A stretch of 64,000 nt of DNA from Siphonodentalium dalli (Eukaryota; Mollusca; Scaphopoda; Gadilida; Siphonodentaliidae). The position numbers and the translations under genes are program-made. Positions 12,401-23,640 of the stretch are shown here, in pieces. Within the stretch, counting starts at the first letter, position 1. Each line of letters opens with the position of its first letter. The stretch covers positions 216,890,205 to 216,954,204 of the forward strand of contig CP136064.1 of NCBI GenBank assembly GCA_032622095.1. The letters are read 5' to 3'. The notes beneath the pieces were generated by a model. It was given only the letters and a program-made list of their open reading frames with translations, was not told the DNA's origin and ran no database searches.

Positions 12401-12520
12401 GCTTTCATCGCGTTCCGCTAAGATGTCCAGCTGGTGTGGCATCAATCGAGAGGTCGCAAAATTTAATTCTGCCATTATTCCGGTATCGAGGACGCCATGT
12501 TATGTTTAGAACTATCCGGG
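9490..12520 (-). mobile_element. Truncated gag-pol retrotransposon fragment
   Basis: This minus-strand insertion lies in the intron between CBM14 e36 and B' e37. It holds Gag, a zinc knuckle, an aspartic protease, reverse transcriptase and part of RNase H. It stops after the TDHRPL motif of RNase H; no integrase or LTR pair is seen. The 5' edge is not clear and may extend to about 12.6 kb. It belongs to the Gypsy/Metaviridae-type retroelements, of the kind often annotated as K02A2.6-like. Confidence 0.8.
9503..12475 (-). pseudogene. Broken gag-pol reading frame of the retrotransposon
   Basis: The Gag start (MAELNF) is at 12475. Its frame is lost at an A6 run near 12250, and the main 757-codon frame continues to 10119. 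Along it: zinc knuckle (CAVCLRKGHWAKSKLC, residues about 220), protease DTGA motif (about 290), a 20-residue tandem repeat (AHTN.SKGLLQPNDHTD, 10985-11104), then RT with IRLCIDFTKLNK, FASFDALSGYWQ and VDDLVAYDD (about 570-757). A second frameshift near 10120-10129 moves the RT end and RNase H (FIWDEIHENAF, LHVDASRLNGLG, VTDHRPL) to another frame, which stops at 9503. Two shifts and missing integrase make it non-functional. Confidence 0.85.
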
Positions 12521-12634
12521 ATCGATAAATCGATAGATTTAATTAATGATAAACATAAAGTTGGTATATCCAATAAACCAGGTCGGTTATATCAGGGTAC
12601 AATATAAAGCGTTAATCTCAAAGTCCAACACCGG

Positions 12635-12745
12635 ACATTTGCAGAATGAGGTCCCCAGAGGGTAAATTTATTTATGCACCCTACATCGAGGGCTAGCATC
12701 ACTAAATTCATCCTCTAGGGACCTCATTCTGCTTAGGACTTATCT
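12635..12745. repeat. P4 palindromic repeat
   Basis: GCAGAATGAGGTCCCCAGAG and its inverted partner (AGGGACCTCATTCTGC) are separated by a short centre with GGCTAGCATCACTAAATTCA. Confidence 0.65.
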
Positions 12746-13031
12746 TCTCTGGAAGGTATCTTTATTATCAAATTAAAATAAAGATTCTTTAGAAAGATAC
12801 ATTTTTTTTTAGTTTATTTTTTTTTACATCTCCAAATAGGCAGAAGACACTTTGCATTATCGAGGTGCACATCACAATCTTCACCATCTGGGAACTTAAA
12901 TCTGTGTCTAGGTCTCCATTAGGAGATGAGGCTATATAGAACGAGGTCCCCAGAAGATGAATTTGGTGATGCTAGCCAGCTGTGTGGGGTAGCGTCACTA
13001 AATTCACCTGTTTGGGGACCTCACTCTGCAC

Positions 13032-13914
13032 CAGACCTGTTTACTTTCCCGATTTTGGCGGGAGTCTCCCGATTTTGTGTCATTTCTCATGTGCTCCCGA
13101 TTGGGAAACCAAATCTCCCGATTTCAAAAGATAAACCCCAAATTAGCGGACGGCTGTACCAAGCATTAAGCAATGCACGCTATAGTGTTACAAATCAATT
13201 AGGAATATATCGCCTGCGAGTCAAACAGTGACAAAATGTTGACACAACGTTGACACTCTCTTGTTTAACAGCGTTGAGTAAGTAAATGCGGTCTTCAATG
13301 TCCAGACAAGGATTATAATATATCAAACAAGACGCTTCCTTTTTTGGCCACACTTAATAAAGTGTTGGTTTCTGCTAGTCCCGACTGACTGCTTTAAAAT
13401 CGCCGACTCAAATTATTATATTATATTCCGTCTTTGTGGTATTCCGTGTTTTATATACGCAATAACAGAACACGAATCGAACAGACCTCAAAGTTTGAAA
13501 CAATTATGTCAATATGCTCGCTCTTTAAATTTACCGATGTTACCTGACGTTACTGAATATATTTGGCGACAAAATTATCCGAGAGCACCATTTTATAGTG
13601 CGCAAATATAGTTTTAATCGTTGAATTGCCTTATTCGAAATAAAATGTGATCCATAATCGGAAAATCATAATTTTATTCCCAATGATTTTTATCATTTTA
13701 GAAATTAGAGGCACTCGGTAATCGGTGTCAAGGCCGTTAATTGTGGCAGATGCAAACCAAATGCAACAAACAGTCTATGTGACATTTAAATGAAAAATAT
13801 GAAGTTTTTTTTCGTGATACTCTTATCGAAAAAAATCTCCAGATTTTTCACTAAATCTCCCTCTTTCTTGAGGACAAATCTCCAGATTTCCAATTTTAAA
13901 AGTAAACAGGTCTG
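13032..13914. mobile_element. Non-autonomous hAT-like element, 0.88 kb
   Basis: An exact 8-bp duplication CTCTGCAC flanks inverted ends CAGACCTGTTTAC and GTAAACAGGTCTG. The sub-terminal parts repeat TCTCCCGATTTT and its variants. It is inserted in a P4 repeat (arms at 12.93-13.03 kb) upstream of exon e36's donor. No transposase is seen. Confidence 0.75.
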
Positions 13915-13998
13915 CTCTGCACCATAATTTCAGGTCTATTTCTGCAGTGAAATTCTGAGAAAAGTGAAGATATGTTGTGATAACTATTGATAACATAC

Positions 13999-14172
13999 AA
14001 GGTCCCTTTGCTTCAAGCTGTGCTGGACACATCTGGAATTCCGGCAGATAACACTGATTAGGGGAACACCGCCCGATGTCCATGTTAGTCTCATTATGAC
14101 ATGTTATATATTTGTCACACTCTGATGGATGAACTATCTTGTTTCCTGGGTAAACACCTGTGCAGAATGTAT
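13999..14172 (-). CDS. Exon e36: CBM14 chitin-binding domain
   Basis: The 174-nt phase 1-1 exon encodes DTFCTGVYPGNKIVHPSEC, KYITCHNETNMDIGRC and SPNQCYLPEFQMC, ending LEAKGP. It has six Cys with the CBM14 spacing and an extra fifth Cys. The apparent Cys after GP comes from reading into the GT donor (CCTT|GTATGT); spliced to e37 the codon is Phe. It is closest to the exon at 4587. Confidence 0.85.
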
Positions 14173-14548
14173 CTGGAAAGGAGAAAACCACAAATTACAA
14201 AATGATGTCAAAGCAGGATAATATCCAACCAACATTCTCCTCCAAATAAGTTCATAATATGCTAAATTGAAAGCTAAAATCTGCACACTCTGTAGTCATT
14301 TCAGAGAAGGTACAGCACACTATCTTTTTTCCTCAGATATATATGGTGAAGTTATGTTTAATCCTTTCTTGACAAAATACTCACTTATGCTGAGAAGTTG
14401 ATATGGCTATTTGTTAAACTTAATATCTGAACATTCCAAAAGACACAATCCTATCTTCTTCAATTGTATTATTAGAACACCCCTCCAAATGAATAATAAG
14501 CCACTCCAATGTATATAATTACAACTGAATCCATTTGGTAGTTAAAGG

Positions 14549-14985
14549 GGCCCAAGGCATTCGCAGTGGGTAAATGTTTTTATGTGTAAGCAATATTTGC
14601 TAAGTGGGTGTCTGACCAGGTAACACGTTGTCCGAGACGTAGTGAACACCAAACCTGGCACACCAGAATGACAAAAACAAGTCAAAGTGAGATGCCGGCA
14701 GGTAGACCAGAGGCCTTTTGGAAAAGTCAAATGAGGATAAGAGCAAAAAACGGCTTAAAACATATTTGTCAAAAGAATCGTTCACGCAATACTGCTGGAC
14801 ACAAAACACACAGGCTATGTGCAAACAATATAAAAGTCTGTAAAAACAGTACCACTAAGAAGAACATGGCGAATAGATAAACTTTATTCTTGATATTCAT
14901 CACTGATTGTTCTCCAATAACGAAATTTCACACTTTGAAGCCATTGTTATGTAAACAAAACTGTTACAGTGATTTGTATAATTTG
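14549..14985. repeat. Relative of the GGGACCCAA intron repeat
   Basis: GGGGCCCAAGGCATTCGCAGTGGGTAAATG resembles the ends of the repeat conserved in the B-A-linker introns; CCATTGTTATGTAAACA near 14940 is shared too. No reading frame is recognisable. Confidence 0.4.
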
Positions 14986-15192
14986 TAATGCCCTAAATAA
15001 TCAACTCCTTAACCACAGCAGAATTATGGGTAACTTTTCAGGATTTAGGTGGAAATATGGCTTGTTGCCATTCATTGGAAAGCTCTCAGACAGAGCTTTC
15101 CAATGAATGGCAACAAGCCATATTTCCGACTAAATCCTGAAAATTTACCCATAATTCTGCTGTGGTTAAGGAGTTAATTATTTAGGGCATTA
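14985..15192. repeat. Long palindrome MITE (family P3)
   Basis: The two arms (CTTTTCAGGATTTAG and its complement) meet at AGAGCTTTCCAATGAATGGC. The pairing extends nearly end to end over about 200 bp. The terminal CAGT is eroded. Confidence 0.7.
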
Positions 15193-15353
15193 CTTATCTA
15201 TTATTTTATATTCAGGAAACTATAGAAAACTTGTTAGGAAGAGATAGACAATCTTTAACTCTTTATGGTCAACTAAATATGTTGTCTCTTATTGGGTGTC
15301 GAACATTATAATTCTCAAATTCATAGCTAAAACACAAGTAAATTTATTGTTAC

Positions 15354-15695
15354 CTGGCACTACATGTCCAGTTTTTACATCCTCGGATATCTGTAAATTA
15401 TATACGTTTGGATCTCGTGGTTCCATCTGACATTTAACAGTAGCTCCATCAAACTGCGCGGGTGAAGAGATAACACCCTCAGCATAGGCACTCGTTTGGC
15501 ACATGTTTTCAACCTGGGTGTCATATGAATCGGTGAGGGCCACAGACTGGAATGAGTTTGTCCCAATTGGTTGATAGTAGAGTTTAAGGTCTGCCACTCT
15601 GGGAGACCCGACATAACCGTCACAGCTGATCACGATTGGCATGTTCTCATTTTGCTTCACAGAAGGCAGTCGCAAGACAGGAGTTTCAGGTTTGG
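15354..15695 (-). CDS. Exon e35: type-D C2-like Ig domain
   Basis: The 342-nt phase 1-1 exon starts KPETPVLRLPSV. It has PIVISCDGYVGSPRVADLKL, an extra Cys in ENMCQTSAYAEGV and a second core Cys in GATVKCQMEPRDP. Leu-Lys-Leu replaces the C-strand Trp, as in other D exons. Donor CCAG|GTAACA, acceptor CATTCCAG. Confidence 0.83.
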
Positions 15696-15864
15696 CTGGA
15701 ATGAAAAAATGTTGTGTAGACTTAAGCATGGTAGTCACTGTACATTGTTAGTGAGTTGATTATCTTTAAATTAAAACCCACCGGCGTGTTATCCCTTTGT
15801 CCTGACACGGCTCTTATCCGGCAGAATGATCAAGCTTTTTGATCGTATGAGTGTTATTTAACGC

Positions 15865-15950
15865 CCATGGTCATTCTTTTAAGAATACTACCCGTGGGCA
15901 TTCTTTTTTAAGAATGCCCATGGGCATTCTTTAAGAATACGCAAGGGATT
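15865..15950. repeat. Small hairpin cluster (GGGCATTCTT)
   Basis: Repeats of CCCATGGGCATTCTTTTAAG alternate with their complement, giving several overlapping short hairpins. Confidence 0.6.
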
Positions 15951-17640
15951 ATTTGATGCTAAACTCCCGTCGCGAGTCAAGAAAATAGAATAAAACTATA
16001 CATACAACGTCTGTCGTAACAGGGACTCGAGCGTTAATATGGGGGTGGGGGTAATTAGTAATTAGCAGGGAATTTTCTACATTCGGTCAAAATATTCGAT
16101 GGAAATTTTCCAATCTTAGTCAATTACACATTAGTAAATAAATCAAACTAAAACAAAATGGCGGCCTGAATTTGTCTGTAGTTAGACCTATACATATTTA
16201 TTCTAAGACTACAGATTTCAGTCAGGTTCGGATTTAAAAAATGTTTAAAACAAAAAACAAATCGAGGACTGAGTTTTCATGGAGTTAGACTTTTATATAG
16301 ATGCTTGGGTTTTACAGTGTTCAGGCTCATATTTTAAATTGTTTCATGATTCCTCCCCACAATAGGTACAGTTAGGAAATTCCAAGCCACGGGTTGGGAA
16401 GCAAATGAAATTACGTGACATTGTGAGCTCGGCCTGGTTAAAAGGGGCGGGATGCAGCCAGAAAATACCCGGAGCCCTCTAGCCACATCGCTGATGACTG
16501 ATCAACTATATATTGAACGATATATAGGCACTATTTATATGAGATTGTATGCTGTTTAAAAAAAAAGATAACACAGGTTATACATTTGTTCGCTGACCAT
16601 TTGTTAACTTTTGGGGGTGATACTTAAAGGTATATGTAAGGTCATCATGGTGGGGGAATAGTTGGAAATCATGCATACACGATGGGACTGATGGGAATTT
16701 GCTAACCGCGGGGGATAGCCCATGTCATGTATGAATTGTCCAATAACTGGAAATGTTATGATACCTTTCAGTTTGAAACAACTAACCTGAAGGGGATGGG
16801 TGTGCGAAAATTAAATTGTCTTACTGCTCTGAGTCATGAATAACCACGTCCCTGTGTATAAACTATAGAATGATACTTAGAATTCAAGCTAGTACATGTT
16901 GGTGTCTTTCTGATAATAATTGGAAATTCAAGATACCCCATACGATTGGATACTAATACTTCTATTCTTGAGTATTCTACACAAGACAACAATGAGAAAG
17001 AATCAGTAAACCCATTTATGCAAGCTTCTTGTGGGCTTTCGACTTCTTAATAATGAGGCAGCTTTACCAGGTTTCGTGTTGTTTGGCGCCAGAATATTCG
17101 AGAAATAACATTTTATAAAGAGCGTTTTTACTTCATTATCATGAAAAATGAAGAGAAATTCTGATCACATTATTTTGGATGTTTCTTGTGGTGCTGTATT
17201 TGTGATGTATATGTATAACGACCATTATTTTTCATGTTTTATTGCCTGATAAATTCTTATGGAATGTTAACTTATTTGATGTTGAATTGGATGGGGCATC
17301 TTTAAATCAAGAAAGTAAAAAACAAAACAAATACAATTGGATAGAAATATATTGCTCACATACACTGGCCGAATCCATAGCGCAACGGCAAACTTTGGAG
17401 GAAACGACCCTCAACTGACGAGTCCTAATTCGAATTAAATAATAATTGAAACGTGTTGCTTTTCTTCGTGGACAACAATAACTGTCCGTGCTGAACTGTG
17501 GGCGTATACTCAGGTAATCAAGACAGAGCTGTGGACCAGACCAACTGGATAGTTGGCTCCAATGACAATTCAATGTGTGGGTTTTAAGTTAGATAATATT
17601 CTCAGCATAGGGAATTCGGTCAAGAATAGACTCGGCCCAA
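15951..17640. other. 1.7 kb intron stretch with nothing recognised
   Basis: No coding, RNA or repeat structure that I can name. It is part of the 3.1-kb intron between E (e34) and D (e35). Confidence 0.5.
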
Positions 17641-18074
17641 GCGCCTCGTCTTTTACCGAATCCCCTCTGCTTCGAATATTATCCATTACATAACCAGAAA
17701 CCTAGGATTCACGATTTAATATTTCTTACCATGTTCATTTGTATAAGTTTATTTTTCCATCGAATATGGCCCGTGATTTCCCACAGAGTTTCTATAGAAA
17801 ATTGGTCCCCATCTCATCAGATTCAAACAACAACAGCAACATTTTTTTAAATGCCGCTTCAGTTATCAGAAGCGATTAATTGCCCAAAAATAATGCTAAC
17901 CACGTCAACTATAGTGGCCGCGATTTACCTGATACACCCCTCTGCTTCGAATATTATCCATTACATAACCAGAAACCTAGGACTAATATTTCTTACCATG
18001 TTAATTTGTATAAGTTTATTTTTCCATTGAATATGGCCCGTGATTTCCCACAGAGTTTCTATAGAAAATTGGTG
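17640..18074. repeat. Direct repeat of about 150 bp
   Basis: CTCTGCTTCGAATATTATCC through TTTCTATAGAAAATTGGT occurs at about 17667-17806 and again at 17940-18074, with small indels. Confidence 0.7.
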
Positions 18075-18173
18075 TGCAATATTGCCAAATTTTGTAGCAA
18101 ATGGCTAAACTTTAATCCACTCTTTCATATGATCCTGGTATTTAAAGACGTAAGAATTAACTGACCTGTGGGC

Positions 18174-18324
18174 AATTATAAAACAACCACTATTACATTT
18201 ATCAAGAAAATTATAAAACAACCAATATTACATTTATCAAGAAAATTATAAAACAACCAATATTACATTTATCAAGAAAATTATAAAACAACCAATATTA
18301 CATTTATCAAGAAAATTATAATAA
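18174..18324. repeat. 35-bp minisatellite, four copies
   Basis: AATTATAAAACAACCAATAT plus TACATTTATCAAGAA is repeated four times, nearly without change. Confidence 0.85.
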
Positions 18325-18469
18325 GCAAGTCATAAACATCAATTGTTTCCACAAGATTTTAAGAAACATCCATTTTTTCAATTCTTAAAAAATGTTGAAT
18401 ATCAGCAAAAAAATGATACTCAGACTCTGTGAGATGTGAAAGGTCTTGAAGGTAGGAAATCACCAGCAT

Positions 18470-18769
18470 ACTGAGAGCTTTCCGATGAATGGCAACAAGC
18501 CATATTTCCAACTAAATCCTGAAAAGTTACCCATAATTCTGCTGTGGTTAAGGAGTCGATTATTTAGGGTATTACTGTAGGTATATTTCTGTTAGTGATG
18601 TTGTTCCTCAAGGACTATGCTCATAATTAGTTTTACTAATTGCTTCTAGGTACATTACTCATAGTGATATTCATGTTAAGTTTTGGTGCACTATACACTA
18701 TTTGAACATAATATCACATGTCTGATTGTCACATATCCAAAGGAGTCGATTATTTAGGGCATTACTGTA
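18470..18769. repeat. Half copy and end fragment of family P3
   Basis: The right half of the palindrome occupies 18470-18577. A separate 31-bp terminal piece (AAGGAGTCGATTATTTAGGG, to ACTGTA) is at 18739-18769. Confidence 0.6.
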
Positions 18770-18809
18770 CAAAAAGGTTGATTGCCTATAATTAACTGCA
18801 AAAACTCAC

Positions 18810-19157
18810 TTTCAACAATAACTGGTGCAGAATCATTGAAACCAGCTCCACCAGAAAATATAGTACAGATGTGCTCAGAATTATCTTCACAAGTCAACGG
18901 AGAAATCGTCATGACGATCTCGACCTGATGATCTGTGATACTGAATGTAGATTGTGCCCTCATTCTATTTCCGTACGGAGACTCGAAGAACAAGAACCCT
19001 GAAGATGCCAGAGTGGCGAGTGGCACAGTTGTACCACCTGCATGTTTCTGTATCAGTATTATGGACCAATCTCTCGGATACATGACTGTGCATGTAAAAT
19101 TAAGGGATATATCTGTGCCACTGTCTAGTACCGCTCGTGGTGAATTTACTGTCACCG
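18810..19157 (-). CDS. Exon e34: type-E V-like Ig domain
   Basis: The 348-nt phase 1-1 exon has SLNFTCTVMYPRDWSIILI, then SPLTCEDNSEHICTIFSGGAG, with extra Cys, Asp and His-x-Cys in place of Tyr-x-Cys. The donor is GAAA|GTGAGT and the acceptor TTATTTCAG. It opens the second E-D-CBM14 run of the window. Confidence 0.83.
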
Positions 19158-19236
19158 CTGAAATAAAAGATTTTATACGTGGATCAAGCAAAAATGACAC
19201 CTCCACTACTTTGGTTTCCTCAAAGCTAATAATTAA

Positions 19237-19601
19237 AGGTACTCAATCCGATTAAGCACCCCTAAATTACTATTTCTTTGGCTTCGGGGGTAAAAAATAT
19301 TTGATTCGAATCGAGGAACCCACACATCAAAGCTCAAAACTCTAAAATCAAGTTGTTAGTTATTAACAATAATAACCACTTGATTTTATAGAGTTATCCA
19401 TCTTACACCCGCAATTTGTCTGTTTGACCACGAGGCAGACTAAATTACTGGCCCAAATCTCGAGAAATTAACGAACTTCAAAAATCGATATCTGATCACT
19501 CTGAGCTTCGATGTGTGTGTTTCTCGACTCGAATCAAATATTTTTTACCCCCGAAGCCAAAGAAATAGTAATTTAGGGGTGCTTAATCGGATTGAGTACC
19601 T
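19237..19601. repeat. MITE with TTAA duplication and long inverted ends (family P2)
   Basis: TTAA lies on both sides of AGGTACTCAATCCGATTAAG and its inverted partner. The arms extend for about 80 bp through CTTTGGCTTCGGGGGTAAAA. TTAA with AGG ends fits Kolobok-like as well as piggyBac-like elements. It lies just upstream of exon e34. Confidence 0.75.
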
Positions 19602-19950
19602 TTAAAGAAATGTATTCCTCAATTATAACCGCTATACTAAATGGATTCTACCACTCAGTTATAAAAGTATATATTTGAACTGTCTATTTTTCATTTAGAG
19701 GGGAGTTATTATTTTATAACCCAGAATCTATATATAAAGAAGAGAAAGGAAAGGCTACAGATTGATCATGATGCTTAGGAACAAAACCAATTTCTGCAAC
19801 TTTTAGTTGCTTGCAGCAATTATTCAACATTTACAGAATCAGCTGAATATTATGGCACTTTTTTTAATTGAACGAAACAGTTTTTCTGTTAGACAGCTCA
19901 TACTGTTGTCCTGAATAAAAAATCTAACATAATAAATATTGTAAACATAC

Positions 19951-20004
19951 CCAGTTCCGGTAGAGTAGTAGTGGTGGTTGGTGCTGTCGTTGATGTCGTC
20001 GTTT
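19951..20004 (-). CDS. Exon e33: Thr/Pro linker
   Basis: The 54-nt phase 1-1 exon encodes TTTSTTAPTTTTTLPEL plus split codons. Acceptor TTCCCAG, donor CTGG|GTATGT. It closes the eight-triplet series and precedes an E domain, as e6 does. Confidence 0.75.
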
Positions 20005-20151
20005 CTGGGAACAAGGAAAAAAGGATTCATTGATCGGCAGTAGATATATATCTGATGAAACCTATCAAATATGTCTATTATATGTTTGCTAAATTTCTCC
20101 ATTCCATGCATCTATTTGAAGGGTATAGTACATACCTGGATATAGTGTGTC

Positions 20152-20450
20152 TGATATTTGCAGAATGAGGTCCCCAGAGAGTGAATTTAGTGATGTCACC
20201 AAATTCGCCCTCTAAGGACCTCATTATGCCTCATCTTCTGAGAAGCATCTACAGTCTCAAATGAACATTTGTTTTTTTAGTTACCGTTTCTCTGTATCTG
20301 GTAATTTGCAAAAGATAAAATGCATTATTGAGGTGACAAACATCACCAACTTCAACTAGGGAACTTCAATCTGATCCTAGGTCTCCATAACAGTTGAGGC
20401 TAAATTCACCCTCTGAGGACCTCATTCTGCAAATGTCAGACACACTATTT
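20152..20450. repeat. P4 palindromic repeat
   Basis: GCAGAATGAGGTCCCCAGAG and inverted partners at about 20161, 20215 and 20408-20432. Confidence 0.6.
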
Positions 20451-20487
20451 CCAGGCTTCGTATGGTATAAGGCCACACTTTGATTAA

Positions 20488-20911
20488 AGGCACACTTAAT
20501 TTTCGAACGCCCCAGATAATTTTATATAAAATATATGCCATATTATATACCATTTGAAAGAGGAAGCTCCAAAACATTGTATTATCAACTTATTCGGTGT
20601 AATAAACTGTGAACATGTTGTTTTTGTTGAGATACCGACTTGGTGTTCTGTGCTCAAGTTTCATTATTCCCCTTCCATTGAAAGTGCATTTTTAGTTTGA
20701 ATTCTGTTGCATTCTGGGAGCCATAACGGGGGAAATCTTTCTATGATTTCAGCTGTTTTCTATTTCTCTATGGGCATATTCTGAGATACAAGCATTTCAA
20801 ATGTTGATGAATTATAGTATTTTAATCATATTTTATGGCATAGATTGTTATTAAAACCATATATCAAGGCACAAAAAATAATAATCGGTGACTCGAAAAT
20901 TAAGTGGGTCT
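20488..20911. repeat. MITE with TTAA duplication, 424 bp
   Basis: TTAA-AGGCACACTTAATTTTCGA on the left and TCGAAAATTAAGTGGGTCT-TTAA on the right are inverted ends. No reading frame is recognisable. Confidence 0.65.
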
Positions 20912-21027
20912 TTAACTTGTTAACAAATAACAACTAGAGAATCTAATAGTTCCAACTTTGTCAAACTCATATTGCTATGCGTTCAGCAAGGATGAGCGGA
21001 ACCCTCTAACAACTGACTCCTTTGTTA

Positions 21028-21445
21028 TAACCCTTCCACGACTGGAGTTTCCTGAAATTTGGCGAAAAACCTGTGCCAATGCATTCTCTTATATATGCGA
21101 GTCTCCCATAGGGAGATTCCCATATATAAAAAAATACATTGGCCTAACAATATTTAACCCTTCCATGACAAGATAAGAGACACTTCATGAAACGGAAAAG
21201 AGACACTTCATGAAATTTTGTGAAAACCCTGTGCCAATATATTCTCTTATATAAGTGAGTCTCCCATATGGAGCCTCACATATATAAGAGAATTCATTGG
21301 TCTAACAATATTTACATTGACCTTGTAAGCCAGTGCATTCTCTTGTATATGCAAGGCTCCCTATGGGAGACTCGCATATATAAGAGAATGTACTGGCACA
21401 GGATATTTAATGCTGAACCAACGCAGCTCCCATCATTAAAGGAAT
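21028..21445. repeat. Compound P1 foldback elements
   Basis: A shortened P1 copy (ACCCTTCCACGACTGGAG) runs into a second one starting near 21155 (TTTAACCCTTCCATGAC) with the full hairpin ladder, ending just before exon e32's donor. Confidence 0.6.
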
Positions 21446-21483
21446 AAGCAATATTTATAAACTGCATTTCTGATGATACTAAC

Positions 21484-21813
21484 CTTGAGAAACTGTGATG
21501 GTAATTTCCGTGGATGGATCCACACCCTGTGCCGGCCTAGCATCACTAATAGCCTCACATCTGAGGACAGCACCATTAAAATCATTTGTAAAAGCATGCT
21601 CAAATGTCGAGGTGAGATATTCACTGCAGTCGCGCCTGACGACAGATGATATTTCTTGCACAGAGAAGTTCGCATACATCACCGATCCAGGTAATTTGAT
21701 TTTCCACCGAAGCTCCCCATTGGCTGATCCCACAAACCCCGAACAGGTATAGTTCTCTGCTGAACCATTTGTGACAGATGTAGGTGCAGAAATGGTAGGT
21801 GTCTGTGTATGTG
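21484..21813 (-). CDS. Exon e32: type-A C2-like Ig domain
   Basis: The 330-nt phase 1-1 exon starts HTQTPTISAPTSV (His-Thr where other A exons have Arg-Pro). It has ENYTCSGFVGSANGELRW, RRDCSEYLTSTFEHAF and AVLRCEAISDARPAQGVDP. It ends TVSQ and is one codon longer than its neighbours. Donor CAAG|GTTAGT. Confidence 0.88.
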
Positions 21814-21899
21814 CTGTATAAAGGAATTGATTTAATGTAATCAATATATATTATTTGATATAAATCATTTGAGGCCCTTATTAATCATTGTCTGGAAAA

Positions 21900-22500
21900 A
21901 AACAGGATTTCAACGACATAAACTGTTTATTTTTAATGACATATAAAAATCCATTTAGTGGCCATTAGTTATATTTTAATCACACACCATTTCATTTTAG
22001 TGGTATGTGTATTTGTGTTTTAATTGTTTTGACATTCAGTTTTAGTAGCATATAAAATTCAATTTTAATGGTCTTGATAGTTATAATTCAATGGCATACA
22101 CATTTTCTTGCTTTTAACTATTTTATTTCAATGACATATAGAGTTCGAAGCAAAAACAGTTGAATTTTTAAGGAATATACATTTTCATTTTATGTCATAC
22201 ACAGTTATAATCTAGTGGAATACAACTCCATTTTTGATGGCCATTAGAAGTGTATTAGATAGCATACAGAGTTTGATTTCATAAAAATCTTGATTTCAAT
22301 GGCATTGAATGTACTATTTTAATAGCACATACAAATTTATTTTAGCAGTTTTTTACAGTGTTATTGTATTGGCATATACATGCAGTTTCATTTTAAAAGG
22401 TTTTGTATTTCTGTATTAGTAGGATATATACAATTCCATTTTAATGGTCAATACAGTTCTATTTTTAATGGTCAATACAGTTCCATTTTAATGGTATTTG
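21900..22500. repeat. Degenerate minisatellite, CAGTTCCATTTTAATGG
   Basis: Variants of ATACAGTTCCATTTTAATGG recur every 25-40 bp through the intron between B e31 and A e32. The same motif family is in the matching introns of all the other amplified triplets. Confidence 0.65.
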
Positions 22501-22515
22501 AAAATCTTGACTTAC

Positions 22516-22851
22516 ATTTCAGACTGAGTGATCCTTCTTTCGACATGTTCTTTGAATGAGTCTCGATTGCACATATATAGCTCCCTTCATCCTGGCACTC
22601 TGAGTTAGTAAACGTTAACTCAATTGTCACATTATTTACATTCACATCCATGACTTGTAATGAGATTCTACCCAGGATGGGGTCATTCGGTGTGTTGATA
22701 CCCTGTGGCGGGTAGTCAAGTGAAGCAATGGACACCATGTCAGATGCTCGGATAAGAGATGCTTTGGTCCATATATCAGCATGCATGAACCGACATCTGA
22801 AGACTGATGGCCCTTCTCCCACAAATGCAGGTTCTGTCTCTAGAATTGTTG
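22516..22851 (-). CDS. Exon e31: type-B V-like Ig domain
   Basis: The 336-nt phase 1-1 exon has GEGPSVFRCRFMHADIW (Phe before Arg-Cys), YPPQGINTPNDPILGR, VNVNNVTIEL and SECQDEGSYICAIETHSKNM. It is the last B of the eight-triplet series. Donor AAAT|GTAAGT, acceptor CTACACAG. Confidence 0.88.
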
Positions 22852-23194
22852 CTGTGTAGTATAAATAAAAAGTAAAATCACCTACTATCATTTGGAATAA
22901 ACTGAACAGAGATCTGTGACCAACAAACCCCATAGAAACAACCCACAAACTAAACTATACAGCAGGTTATATTTATTGCTTTTCAAAATTATTGTAGGGA
23001 AATCATGAGATTTTGGAACATAATTTATATTGCGGCGGGAAACTAAATGAAGAAGGAAACAACATCTATATTATGAAATTATAACATGGAGGACTTATAA
23101 TTGAAGAAATGAAACAGAAGAGGAAAGAAAATATATAACATAGAGTGGAATTTATATGGCATCGGACAAAAATATAGATATATGAAGAAAAAAA

Positions 23195-23540
23195 GCCCTT
23201 ACTGATACATATCACACGTGGTACCAACATAATCAGCCCCTACTAATACAGATCACACTTGGTATCAGATGAAATAAATTACATCACATAATCAGCCCCT
23301 ACTAATACAGATCGCACATGATGTCAGATGGAATCCATTACAAAATACAATCAGCCCCCAATGATACATATCACACATGGTACCAAAATAATCAGCCCCT
23401 ACTAACACAGATCACACGTGGTACCAGATGGAATCAATTACATCACAGGTGATTGGGCTGAAAGTGGTATCAGATGGAATATTTCATAATCAGCCCCTAC
23501 TAACACATATTGCGCATGGTACCAGATGGAATCCATTACG
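23195..23540. repeat. Minisatellite of about 60 bp
   Basis: ATCAGCCCCTACTAATACAG, then ATCACAC.TGGTACCAGATGG and ATTACATCACA, repeats about six times with drift. It lies in the intron between linker e30 and B e31. Confidence 0.75.
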
Positions 23541-23640
23541 AATTGTTTCACAAACAACATTTACTGATAATTGTGACAAATCTAAAAATTCAGTGTTACC
23601 ATTTTTAAGTGAGAACATTATATATCAAAGACAAACATAC

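Noticed and set aside
14542-14880. Overlapping frames on both strands
   Set aside because: They lie in a transposon-like intron repeat and have no recognisable domain.
17307-17573. Minus-strand 88-codon frame
   Set aside because: No domain, no phase-1 splice sites matching the gene, and no repeat in the array.
23195-23540. Regular repeats with variable parts, CRISPR-like at first sight
   Set aside because: This is an animal intron; the whole unit is repeated and there are no constant-length spacers.
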